From: Thermodesulfovibrionales bacterium | GTDB lineage: Bacteria > Nitrospirota > Thermodesulfovibrionia > Thermodesulfovibrionales > SM23-35 | Direction of reading: 5' to 3' | Assembly: GCA_022013235.1 (NCBI GenBank) | Contig: JAKLQR010000279.1 | Span: 1 to 17,474 of the forward strand | DNA: 17,474 nt | Part shown: piece after piece, positions 7,057-13,731 of the stretch | Numbering within the stretch: position 1 is the stretch's first letter | Layout: each line of letters starts with the position of its first letter | Translations under genes and position numbers: made by a program | The notes under the pieces: model-generated | What the model saw: only the letters and a program-made list of their open reading frames with translations | What the model was told of the DNA's origin: nothing | Databases searched by the model: none

Positions 7057-7884
7057 CTATTCTCGTTGAATCTTCTGTACAAGGGACAGGATGGCATTAT
7101 TCCATCCTTCGGGCCCTGCTCCCTCTGTTTTCATGAGATTGGGAATATGAATCCGGTGATCATACTCTCCTGAGGGTTTTTGCACAATCACCGGATAATC
7201 GACGCGTTCCAGCATCGGAATATCATTCGGGCTGTCGCCAAGTCCTATAGTCACTATCTCACCGAACGCTTTTCGATAGAGGTCTTCGAGTATTGTTAGC
7301 GCCTTGCCCTTATCACTATCGCCGAGTATATGGTAAAAGGCCCCCTGTGTATACCGGAAACCTTTTGACAGGATCGCAGCAAGAAGCTGCGGGATATCCG
7401 CCTCTTCTCCCTCAAAAATAAAAGGCTCGTCAAAATGCCGTTCCTTTGCCATCGCGGCCTCACGCGAACTAAGCCCGGTAAGTCCTGCGACAGCTTCTGT
7501 ACTCATATCACCGAATCCCTTTATGGGAAACCCTTCATGACGGAGCGCTGCGACTGCTTTCCTTATTTCACTGTATACTGCACCAAGGACAATTACCTCG
7601 TATTGATCTTCAACCTGAATTGTATGGTGGGGGATTTCGACCATAAAACCGAAATAGCCCTTGGGGATAAAGATACCTCCTCCGTTTTCGGAGATGAAGG
7701 GATGACTGTTCCCGATCTGCTCTCGGTAAAATTCTATTTCCGTCCTTGTCTTGCTTGAGCAGAGAATAAGAGGGATATTCAGGTCACTGAGAGAGCGAAG
7801 GGCAGGTAATGCAGAGGTAAAGGCGTAGTTCTCGCTGTCCAGGAGCGTCCCGTCGAGATCGGTAAAAATTATCCATTGTTTCAT
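7057..7884 (-). CDS. Mannosyl/glucosyl-3-phosphoglycerate phosphatase (HAD-IIB)
   Basis: A 275-residue haloacid-dehalogenase phosphatase. Motif I is DLDGTLLD with nucleophile D9 and acid/base D11. SSKT at 43-46, ENGGGIF at 66-72 and the C-terminal GDSPNDIPMLE motif are all present and typical of the MpgP/GpgP subgroup. It should remove the phosphate from glycosyl-3-phosphoglycerate to give the compatible solute mannosyl- or glucosylglycerate. The likely partner is the synthase at 10596, which argues for the glucosyl substrate, although these enzymes often accept both. Its ATG overlaps the stop of the upstream glycerate kinase (ATGA), so the two are translationally coupled. Confidence 0.88.
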   Translation of the reverse strand: MKQWIIFTDLDGTLLDSENYAFTSALPALRSLSDLNIPLILCSSKTRTEIEFYREQIGNSHPFISENGGGIFIPKGYFGFMVEIPHHTIQVEDQYEVIVLGAVYSEIRKAVAALRHEGFPIKGFGDMSTEAVAGLTGLSSREAAMAKERHFDEPFIFEGEEADIPQLLAAILSKGFRYTQGAFYHILGDSDKGKALTILEDLYRKAFGEIVTIGLGDSPNDIPMLERVDYPVIVQKPSGEYDHRIHIPNLMKTEGAGPEGWNNAILSLVQKIQRE

Positions 7885-9191
7885 TCTATTATAATGATCT
7901 GCAGATCCATTACGTTTGTCCCTGTCGGACCCGTAATCAGGAGATCGCCAGTCTCTTTCAGGAACGGGTATGAATCATTCTCTGCCAGATATTTTTGGGA
8001 ATCGATTCCAAGGGCTTTGGCCCTCTTGAGTGTATGACCGTCCACAATCGCTCCTGCTGCATCCGTCGGTCCGTCGGTTCCGTCTGTGCCGGCGGAGAGG
8101 AGGGTAATGCCTGTGGTGTTCTCAATTGCCTGGGCAAAAGCGAGTGCGAGTTCCATATTCCTTCCACCGGTCCCCTTCCCTCTTACCTTGACCGTTGTCT
8201 CACCTCCCGAGAGCAGACATACCGGCTGCTGAGAACGGCCGCCTTTCTTTATTTCTCGAGCCTTTTGCGCAAGCCATGTGCCGACCTCCCGTGCCTCGCC
8301 CGTTATCTCAGAGGACAAAAGGACTGTCTGAAAGCCTGCTTTCTCCGCCTGAATTTTCGCTGCCTCAAGAGCAACCAGGTTCCCTCCGATAATCACATTC
8401 TCCCCATTTTCGAAAATCCTGTCACCCTCCTTGGGCGTTTCAGTCAGCACCCCTTTTCTTCCCTGCTCAAGGACAGCCGCCACTCTACCCGGGATGCTCT
8501 TCTGCAAACTATACTTCTCAATCACTCCTGTTGCATCATGATAGGTTGTCGGATCAGGGGCAGTAGGCCCGGAGGCTATCACGTCAAGCCTGTCGCCAAT
8601 CACATCCGAGAGGATCAGGGAAAGAAAACGAGAAGGATAGGCAATGGCCGCAAGCCTGCCTCCCTTCACCCTGGAGAGGTGTTTCCTCACTGCATTCATC
8701 TCATAAATATCAGCTCCGGCCCTGAGCAGGAGATCTGTGGTCATCTGTTTGTCCTGCAGGGTTATCCCTTCGCAGGGAGAGACAAGAAGAGCAGAACCTC
8801 CTCCGGACAGGAGGCATACTGCAAAAGTATGTTCATCGGCGTCCCCGAGCATCCTCACGATTTCCCCGGTTCCCCTCACGCCGTTTTCATCGGGCAAAGG
8901 ATGTCCTCCTTCAAATACTTTCCCGTTCCTCAGCGAGTATCCGCTGCAATGGCCGTATTTTGTAGTGACCGCACTTGCGTCAACAAGATCACCGCATACG
9001 TCTTCAACCGCTTTTGCCATGGGGCACGCCGCTTTGCCGAATGCAACGCATATGAGTCTTGCGCACCGGGCGGAACGGAAGGAATCAAGTATTCTATCCT
9101 TGTATCGCTTTATCGAAGCATGGGGATCAACAGCATTCAATGCCGCTTGATAGAGTTCCAGCAGCATCTTCTTCCGGGTATTCTGTTCCAT
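7881..9191 (-). CDS. Glycerate 2-kinase, MOFRL (GckA/TtuD) family
   Basis: A 436-residue protein of normal length for the family. Visible motifs are FGKAA (51-55), EGGHPLPDENG (94-104), LLSGGGSALL (127-136), NAVRKHLSRVKGGRLA (166-181) and SDVIGDRLDVIASGP (195-209). A C-terminal MOFRL part carries GGETTVKVRGKGTGGRN and SAGTDGTDGPTDAAGA. The family phosphorylates D-glycerate with ATP, usually to 2-phosphoglycerate. A strong AAGGAGGAAG lies about 9 bases before the ATG at 9191. It overlaps the downstream phosphatase gene by 4 bases. In this context it could recover glycerate released when glucosylglycerate is broken down, but no glycosylglycerate hydrolase is visible in the window. Confidence 0.93.
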   Translation of the reverse strand: MEQNTRKKMLLELYQAALNAVDPHASIKRYKDRILDSFRSARCARLICVAFGKAACPMAKAVEDVCGDLVDASAVTTKYGHCSGYSLRNGKVFEGGHPLPDENGVRGTGEIVRMLGDADEHTFAVCLLSGGGSALLVSPCEGITLQDKQMTTDLLLRAGADIYEMNAVRKHLSRVKGGRLAAIAYPSRFLSLILSDVIGDRLDVIASGPTAPDPTTYHDATGVIEKYSLQKSIPGRVAAVLEQGRKGVLTETPKEGDRIFENGENVIIGGNLVALEAAKIQAEKAGFQTVLLSSEITGEAREVGTWLAQKAREIKKGGRSQQPVCLLSGGETTVKVRGKGTGGRNMELALAFAQAIENTTGITLLSAGTDGTDGPTDAAGAIVDGHTLKRAKALGIDSQKYLAENDSYPFLKETGDLLITGPTGTNVMDLQIIIIE

Positions 9192-9296
9192 GGTAAAGTT
9201 CTTCCTCCTTACTCTCTCAAGTGGTAAAAAATATCAAGCGGTCCGGAAGAACCCGGGAAAACATGTTCTTTCCCTGGTAATCCGCCGAAGCAGTCA

Positions 9297-9779
9297 TTAT
9301 CGTTGCTCCTGGGGACAAAGCTCTCTGTAAAGTACTTCCGAGGGGGACCCGGCCTTGATGTCTTCCCATGAATTTGTCTTCAGCTCGATGGTCCTCCTCC
9401 CGTCTCTGTATTTTGTGTCCAGCTTGTGTGTCCGCACTTTCCGGTAAGGACAACGGAACTCTCTCTCCATTTCCATTTCTCTCAAATCACCATCTGACCC
9501 GCTGAACAACACTTTTTCCGTTACCTTAATATGTCTCTCACCGATATTCGTTCTCCTGCGCCTGACTGACCTTGTCTGTTTTCTGATATGACTTATTGTG
9601 ATGCTCTCCGGGTCATAGTGGTATTGTATGCCTTCGGGGGCGACATTATAAATACGCCAGGTGTCCGTTTCTGCGCCTCCCGCAAAAGAGTACAGGAAGA
9701 TGATACAGAGAAGCTGGCCGCAGAGAAAAACAAAGCACTGTTTTCTCTTTTTGTAAATCTGCTTTATAATAAGATACAT
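9297..9779 (-). CDS. Exported protein, Surface-adhesin-E-like
   Basis: A 160-residue product from the ATG at 9779; an upstream TTG at 9803 would add eight residues. The N terminus is a classic Sec signal: a basic stretch KKRKQ, a long hydrophobic core, then AGGAE near residues 33-37. The mature part opens with WRIYNVAPEGIQYHYDPESI, the tryptophan and YHYD/S-I pattern of small Surface-adhesin-E-like proteins. It continues with a very basic RRRR patch and ends KYRDGRRTIELKTNSWEDI. The family has no defined enzymatic role. The gene is 105 bases upstream of the glycerate kinase on the same strand and may share its transcript. Confidence 0.65.
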   Translation of the reverse strand: MYLIIKQIYKKRKQCFVFLCGQLLCIIFLYSFAGGAETDTWRIYNVAPEGIQYHYDPESITISHIRKQTRSVRRRRTNIGERHIKVTEKVLFSGSDGDLREMEMEREFRCPYRKVRTHKLDTKYRDGRRTIELKTNSWEDIKAGSPSEVLYRELCPQEQR

Positions 9780-9810
9780 GGTGATTTGCCTTATAGTATA
9801 CAAAATTCTC

Positions 9811-9841
9811 TTGACAATAGTAACTACAAATTTATTATAAT
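9811..9841 (+). promoter_or_regulatory. Sigma70-type promoter for the toxin-antitoxin pair
   Basis: A perfect TTGACA occupies 9811-9816. TATAAT at 9836-9841 is a perfect -10 but 19 bases away; an overlapping TATTAT at 9833-9838 gives 16 bases. Transcription would start near 9848, about 30 bases before the antitoxin ATG. A TATACT on the opposite strand (9795-9800) may drive the divergent exported-protein gene. Confidence 0.6.
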
Positions 9842-9879
9842 TATGACTACAATTTTTATTTGAAATGGTTACAATATAT
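9821..9879. promoter_or_regulatory. Three phased TACAA-centred motifs, candidate antitoxin operator
   Basis: Similar 14-mers start at 9821 (TAACTACAAATTTA), 9844 (TGACTACAATTTTT) and 9866 (TGGTTACAATATAT), spaced 23 and 22 bases. They lie between the -35 and -10, just after the -10, and across the antitoxin start codon, which is a placement expected for autorepression. The region is AT-rich, which raises the chance of coincidence. Confidence 0.4.
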
Positions 9880-10138
9880 GATCAGCGTCGGGATTAAAGA
9901 ATTAAAGGCAAAACTGAGCAGTTACATAGACAAGGTATGCCGGGGAGAACGTGTGGTCATCACTGAACACGGAAGAGAAGTGGCGGTGATTACCCCGATT
10001 TCGAAGGAAAGGAAGGCGATCAACGCCCTTATCGATTCCGGGAAAGCCCACTGGTCCGGAGGGAAACCGCACGGGGCAGAAGGCATAACGATAAAAGGCA
10101 AGCTCCTTTCAGAAACTATTCTGGAAGAACGCGTATGA
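9878..10138 (+). CDS. Phd/YefM (VapB-like) antitoxin
   Basis: An 86-residue protein from the ATG at 9878. An upstream in-frame TTG at 9860 exists, but the family normally begins at the sequence seen after this ATG (MISVGIKELKAKLSSYIDKV). The N-terminal half, through RGERVVITEHGREVAVITPI, is the standard Phd/YefM DNA-binding fold. The C-terminal half, rich in Gly, His and Lys, would be the toxin-binding tail. The start has only a weak ribosome binding site. The stop codon overlaps the toxin ATG by four bases, the usual arrangement for such pairs. It should both neutralise the toxin and repress its own promoter. Confidence 0.88.
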   Translation: MISVGIKELKAKLSSYIDKVCRGERVVITEHGREVAVITPISKERKAINALIDSGKAHWSGGKPHGAEGITIKGKLLSETILEERV

Positions 10139-10560
10139 TCTTATATCTTGGCGCCAGCAGTCTTGTGAAACTCTATATCCAGGAGCCGTATACCGATCTT
10201 GTGCGGATGTGGATACGTGAAGCCGAGATTGTCGCAACATGCCGTGTCACCTATACAGAGGTGATCTCTGCGCTCGAAATCCGCCTGAAACAGAACGATC
10301 TGACCATGAAGGGCTACGATCTTATCATAAAACGGTTTTCGAAAGACTGGAGTGATTATGCGACGGTTGATTTCGATGACCGCGAAGCGGCGCTGTTCCT
10401 TAAAAAACACAACCTGAAACGGTTTGACGCTATTCATCTCTCTGCGGCAAAGCTTATACAGAAGAAACGGAACGGTTTTTTCCTTGCGTTCTCATCGGTT
10501 GATGAGAAGCTCTGCAGTGCTGCAGAGGCCGAAGGCCTGAACGTGCTCCGTTTTCAATAA
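10135..10560 (+). CDS. PIN-domain (VapC-like) toxin with first catalytic Asp changed to Gly
   Basis: A 141-residue PIN-domain protein. VapC-type PIN nucleases coordinate metal with a small set of acidic residues, and three are recognisable: E42 in TYTEV, D98 in KRFDAIHLSAA and D123 in FSSVDEKL. The first one, expected in a YLD-x-S-x-LVKLY motif, is missing. Here the sequence is YLGASSLVKLY, with G6 encoded by GGC at 10150-10152, one base from GAC. In PIN enzymes this Asp is generally needed for RNA cleavage, so the protein may be a dead or weakened toxin. The frame is otherwise intact and coupled to the antitoxin. Confidence 0.88.
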   Translation: MILYLGASSLVKLYIQEPYTDLVRMWIREAEIVATCRVTYTEVISALEIRLKQNDLTMKGYDLIIKRFSKDWSDYATVDFDDREAALFLKKHNLKRFDAIHLSAAKLIQKKRNGFFLAFSSVDEKLCSAAEAEGLNVLRFQ

Positions 10561-10595
10561 AAAACAGGGGTTAGATTTTCGACAAGGAGGCATGT

Positions 10596-11804
10596 ATGTC
10601 CGATTTTTATCAGACAGGCAACGTTGCAACCTTTCATAGAATCGGGAAGATGAATCTCGACAAGATTGAGGCTGAACTCGAATGGTTTGCGAAGGACAGG
10701 CCGCTTGCCCTCGTCCTGCCATCCCTCTTCAGCGAGCTTTCGGGAGACGCATTGAAGAATATCGTCAGGGAATTGAAGCAGGTCAGGTATATCGGTAAAA
10801 TCGTTGTCACTCTCGGCCCGGCAAACGAAGAGGAGTTCAACTATGCGAAAGATTTTTTCAGCGTGCTTCCCCAAAAAACAAGAATTATATGGAATAACGG
10901 ACCCCGGCTCGAAGAAATATACAAGGCAATCGAAGCGGCAGAACTTCCCGTAGGTCTGGCGGGAAAGGGCAAATCGGCATGGATGGCATATGGGTATATC
11001 CTCGCGGAACAGCACTTCCATGCGATCGCGCTGCATGATTGCGATATCGTAACGTACAGCAGGGACCTGCTCGCGCGGTTATGTTATCCGGTAATCAATC
11101 CGAGTCTCGATTATGATTTCTGCAAAGGGTTTTACAGCAGGGTCACCGACAGACTCCACGGAAGGGTAACAAGGCTTCTCGTTACCCCGCTGATACGTTC
11201 GCTCCAGAAAATTCTCGGGTATCTGCCGATACTGGTCTTCTTCGACAGTTTCCGCTATCCCCTTGCAGGCGAGTTCTCGATGGATACCGATCTTGCGCGG
11301 GTGAACAGAATCCCCGGAGACTGGGGGCTGGAAGTCGGTGTCCTTGCAGAAGTGTACCGCAATACTTCGACGAGAAGGGTGTGCCAGGTTGATATCGCGG
11401 AGAATTACGAACACAAGCACCAGGAACTTTCCTCTGATGACGCATCGAAGGGACTCCATAAAATGTGTGTGGACATAAGCAAATCGATTTTCAGGACTCT
11501 TGCATCTGAAGGCATCGTCTTCTCTGACGGATTTTTCAAAACACTCGTTGCAACCTATGTCAGGACTGCCCAGGACATGCTAAAGAGGTACGAGGACGAT
11601 GCCGCGATCAACAGCCTCTATTTTGACCGGCATGAGGAAAGTCTCTCGGTAGAAACCTTTACGAACGGCATCAAGAAGGCTGCAGAGGTAATTACCGAAG
11701 ACCCGCTCGGCGTCCCGCTGATTGCAAGCTGGGACCGCGTGACCTCTGCCATCCCTGACATTCTCGATGATATTAAGAAGGCAGTTGACGAAGATAATGG
11801 ATAA
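10596..11804 (+). CDS. gpgS: Glucosyl-3-phosphoglycerate synthase
   Basis: A 402-residue glycosyltransferase that transfers glucose from an NDP-glucose donor to 3-phosphoglycerate. A strong AAGGAGG at 10584-10590 sets the start. The GT-A core shows LAGKGKSAWM (121-130), the metal/nucleotide motif HDCDIVTYS with DCD at 148-150, GEFSM (225-229), GDWGLEVGVLAEVYRN (241-256) and the metal-site region YEHKHQ (271-276). This order and spacing matches archaeal and bacterial GpgS as I know it. The product would be dephosphorylated by the phosphatase encoded at 7057-7884 on the opposite strand. It leads a long + strand run including envelope proteins and two MscS channels, in line with a role in osmotic adaptation. 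A mannosyl donor cannot be excluded from sequence alone. Confidence 0.88.
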   Translation: MSDFYQTGNVATFHRIGKMNLDKIEAELEWFAKDRPLALVLPSLFSELSGDALKNIVRELKQVRYIGKIVVTLGPANEEEFNYAKDFFSVLPQKTRIIWNNGPRLEEIYKAIEAAELPVGLAGKGKSAWMAYGYILAEQHFHAIALHDCDIVTYSRDLLARLCYPVINPSLDYDFCKGFYSRVTDRLHGRVTRLLVTPLIRSLQKILGYLPILVFFDSFRYPLAGEFSMDTDLARVNRIPGDWGLEVGVLAEVYRNTSTRRVCQVDIAENYEHKHQELSSDDASKGLHKMCVDISKSIFRTLASEGIVFSDGFFKTLVATYVRTAQDMLKRYEDDAAINSLYFDRHEESLSVETFTNGIKKAAEVITEDPLGVPLIASWDRVTSAIPDILDDIKKAVDEDNG

Positions 11805-11892
11805 CACGGACCGCTTCAAGGGTGGAATGCTGCACGGCAGAGGATATTCCTTGAGCGCCTGCCAGGCATGCCCTGAACAAGGAGAAGAACAT

Positions 11893-12480
11893 ATGACGAA
11901 AAATGTGTACCCTTCTTTCCTGCTGAGTATCACGCTCTGTTTTCTCGTCCTGACGCTCACCGCCTGTTCGAAGCCGCCTGTGCAGGAGATTGACGATGCG
12001 AAAAACGCGATTGCAGAAGCAAGACAGCAGGAAGCAGACCTGTATGTCCAGCCCGTTTTCACGGAATCGGAGAACGCACTGCAACGGGCGCTTGATCTCG
12101 TTGCAGAGAAAAAGCACAACGAGGCCAAAGGTGCTGCAGTAGAAGCAGCAATCCTTGCAAGGCAGGCTACATCACAGGTTGAGCAGAACAAGATGAAGAT
12201 GAGAGACGCAAATGATCAGGCTACGATCGAAGCACAAAAATTAATGGAAGAGATAAAAGTCCTTGCCGCAAAGGCCATAAAGAAAAAACTGGTGAAAAGC
12301 GAGGGAGAAATACAGACTTCAATAGGAAAGGCTGAACTCGACATGGTAAAGGTGAAAGAGCATATGCAGTCGGACAGCGTGCGGCAGGCACATGATGAGA
12401 TTGCGTCACTTCTGGAGCATTTAAACGCCCGCAAACAGACTCTTGCTTCGGTACTGGAACAGAAACAACCAGCAGAATAA
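11893..12480 (+). CDS. Coiled-coil lipoprotein (DUF4398-like)
   Basis: The ATG at 11893 follows AAGGAGAAG and gives a lipoprotein signal ending in LTLTAC with lipidated C25. An earlier in-frame ATG at 11767 would bury this signal and overlap the previous gene, so it was not used. The mature part is about 170 residues of Ala-, Glu- and Lys-rich helix, with paired segments of the type IDDAKNAIAEARQQEADLY and ENALQRALDLVAEKKHNEAK. This resembles DUF4398-type helical hairpins. It is likely anchored to the outer or inner membrane and exposed to the periplasm. The function is unknown. It lies 88 bases after gpgS, with two more helical proteins following. Confidence 0.82.
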   Translation: MTKNVYPSFLLSITLCFLVLTLTACSKPPVQEIDDAKNAIAEARQQEADLYVQPVFTESENALQRALDLVAEKKHNEAKGAAVEAAILARQATSQVEQNKMKMRDANDQATIEAQKLMEEIKVLAAKAIKKKLVKSEGEIQTSIGKAELDMVKVKEHMQSDSVRQAHDEIASLLEHLNARKQTLASVLEQKQPAE

Positions 12481-12501
12481 TAAGAGCGCAGGGAGGGGAC
12501 G

Positions 12502-12873
12502 ATGAATTTCTGGGAAAAGGTAAAAAAAGACATAGAGAAAGAGTTCAAAGCAGGTATCGCTTTCCTCAGAGAAGGTGCAGCGGCAGTAAAAAAGAAAACA
12601 AAAGAAGCGACCGGGGAAGGGAAGAAACAATACAATATATTCGAGCTGAAAACAAAAGTACAGGAACAGATGGCTGCCCTGGGAGGCAGGGTGTATGATC
12701 TCAGCACAAAGGTTGAAAATCCGTTCAAGGACAAACGGGTTACTGCGATGGTTTCCCGGATGAGAAAACTCGAAGCACAGATTGCAAAACTTGAAGACGG
12801 TGGCAAGAAACCGTTAAAGAAAAAAACTGTCAAACGCATAAAAACATCCGGCGGGAAAATCGTATCAAAATAA
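12502..12873 (+). CDS. Small basic helical protein of unknown function
   Basis: A 123-residue Lys-rich protein with no signal peptide or membrane segment. It starts at an ATG preceded by GGGAGGGG at 12491-12498. The N terminus (MNFWEKVKKDIEKEFKAGIA) is an amphipathic helix, and residues about 75-100 are a short coiled coil (MRKLEAQIAKLE). The C-terminal quarter is strongly basic. I do not recognise a domain; the layout is reminiscent of small stress-associated helical proteins. It sits 21 bases after the lipoprotein gene and appears to be in the same operon. It may associate with the membrane or nucleic acid, but this cannot be decided from sequence. Confidence 0.75.
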   Translation: MNFWEKVKKDIEKEFKAGIAFLREGAAAVKKKTKEATGEGKKQYNIFELKTKVQEQMAALGGRVYDLSTKVENPFKDKRVTAMVSRMRKLEAQIAKLEDGGKKPLKKKTVKRIKTSGGKIVSK

Positions 12874-12932
12874 ACCCAGCGGGAATGGCAGATAGATACC
12901 ATGTGCGGGCTGCGAAACCGTTCCAGCCGGGT
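12874..12932 (+). other. Long imperfect inverted repeat between two helical-protein genes
   Basis: Bases 12874-12888 can pair with 12918-12932, with two mismatches and one G-T wobble over 15 positions. They enclose a 29-base loop. The right arm ends two bases before the GAAGGAGG that serves the gene at 12947. It has no following T-run, so it is not a standard terminator. It may stabilise or space the message. Confidence 0.35.
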
Positions 12933-12946
12933 GAAGGAGGAATGCA

Positions 12947-13609
12947 ATGAAGAATGTGATCGTTAGTATTGTTCTCGTAATTCTTGTTGTTCTTGGAGCG
13001 GGGTATTTTGGATTGCCGCTCCTGATAGAAAAAGAAACCTCCGCACTCAAAGCAGAGGTTCAGGACCTGAGACAGAGGCTTCAGGCAATGGAGGAGATGA
13101 ACAAGGTTGCGCCTTTGACCCTGGATGCCGATGCGCAAAAGATCATTACCACTGTCAATGCGCTCTCCCGGCAGATGAACTCCCTGGAACAGTCCGGCAA
13201 GAAGGAGATTGCTGCAACATCTGAGGCAATAAAGGCACAGAAAACATCAACAGAAGAAAACCTGAAAAAACAGACCGAAACCGTCGGGAAAACCCTTGAG
13301 GAGATGCGACTCAAGGTTCAGGAGCTCGGGTTTCATTCAACCATTGCAAATATCAGAGAGCATATACTGAAGGCAAGGATGGAAATCGTGGCCAGGAACA
13401 TTGGGAACGCGAAAACCGAACTGGACGTCATTGACGAGTTGATCGCCTCAGCAATGGCAGCTGCATCTGATGAGAATAAAAGGGTACTGGGTGAACTTCA
13501 GACATCTCTGAAAAAAGCGAAATCAGAGATAGAGTCCGACCTGCAGTCGGCGACGAACAGGCTCAATATTCTGTGGAATGAGATGGGCAGACTTCTGAGG
13601 AAAGCCTGA
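12947..13609 (+). CDS. Membrane-anchored coiled-coil protein
   Basis: A 220-residue protein starting 6 bases after AAGGAGG (12934-12940). Residues about 4-27 form one transmembrane segment with a short basic start. The remainder is long helix: a heptad-like stretch at about 30-52 (ALKAEVQDLRQRLQAMEEM), a Lys/Glu/Thr-rich middle to about 125, and a C-terminal bundle at about 130-218. The anchor probably leaves the helices in the periplasm. No named domain is recognised. Its stop TGA overlaps the ATG of a 40-codon gene by one base, so at least these two products are made together. It may be a scaffold for the peptidoglycan enzyme encoded just downstream. Confidence 0.82.
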   Translation: MKNVIVSIVLVILVVLGAGYFGLPLLIEKETSALKAEVQDLRQRLQAMEEMNKVAPLTLDADAQKIITTVNALSRQMNSLEQSGKKEIAATSEAIKAQKTSTEENLKKQTETVGKTLEEMRLKVQELGFHSTIANIREHILKARMEIVARNIGNAKTELDVIDELIASAMAAASDENKRVLGELQTSLKKAKSEIESDLQSATNRLNILWNEMGRLLRKA

Positions 13610-13731
13610 TGAATGTCTTCTTCGTTTTCCTTATTGCAGGATACCTCATCTTCATGGGGTTCTTTGGAAGCTTTTCCTTTTTTGCCTTTCAACACGCACC
13701 GGGACATCAATGGAAAGAGGTGACTACATGA
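13609..13731 (+). CDS. 40-residue membrane miniprotein overlapping both neighbours
   Basis: A short ORF begins MNVFFVFLIAGYLIF and ends GHQWKEVTT. Residues 1-27 are almost wholly hydrophobic and Phe-rich, enough for one membrane span, followed by a short polar tail. A GAGG at 13597-13600 lies 8 bases before the ATG. Its start overlaps the preceding stop (TGATG) and its stop overlaps the next start (ATGA at 13728-13731). This fit at both ends in an otherwise gapless run is strong support that it is translated. Its function is unknown; small single-span proteins often regulate neighbouring membrane complexes. Confidence 0.65.
   Translation: MNVFFVFLIAGYLIFMGFFGSFSFFAFQHAPGHQWKEVTT

Noticed and set aside
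7995..9227. A 410-codon open frame on the + strand
   Set aside because: It lies antisense over the glycerate 2-kinase, whose motifs are unmistakable. Its translation is rich in Cys, Ser and Arg with no domain, as expected for a shadow frame in GC-richer DNA.
9252..9277. Inverted repeat (CCCGGGAAA with its near complement) considered as a terminator of the exported-protein gene on the - strand
   Set aside because: The stem is nine positions with one mismatch, and the T-run on the - strand comes about 20 bases later, so it does not fit an intrinsic terminator. It may be a weak hairpin only.
9217..9453. A 78-codon - strand frame overlapping the exported-protein gene
   Set aside because: It overlaps the 3' part of the better supported gene in another frame and shows no domain or ribosome binding site.
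11767..11892. Earlier ATG for the lipoprotein gene inside the end of gpgS
   Set aside because: It would add 42 residues in front of a complete lipoprotein signal. The ATG at 11893 has its own ribosome binding site.
11580..12191. A 203-codon open frame on the - strand
   Set aside because: It is antisense to the end of gpgS and the lipoprotein gene. Its Ser/Ala/Cys-rich composition mirrors the Ala/Glu-rich helices on the coding strand.
13710..13727. Earlier ATG for the M23 endopeptidase
   Set aside because: It would put six polar residues before the signal sequence and has no ribosome binding site, whereas the ATG at 13728 has GAGGT at good spacing and overlaps the preceding stop.
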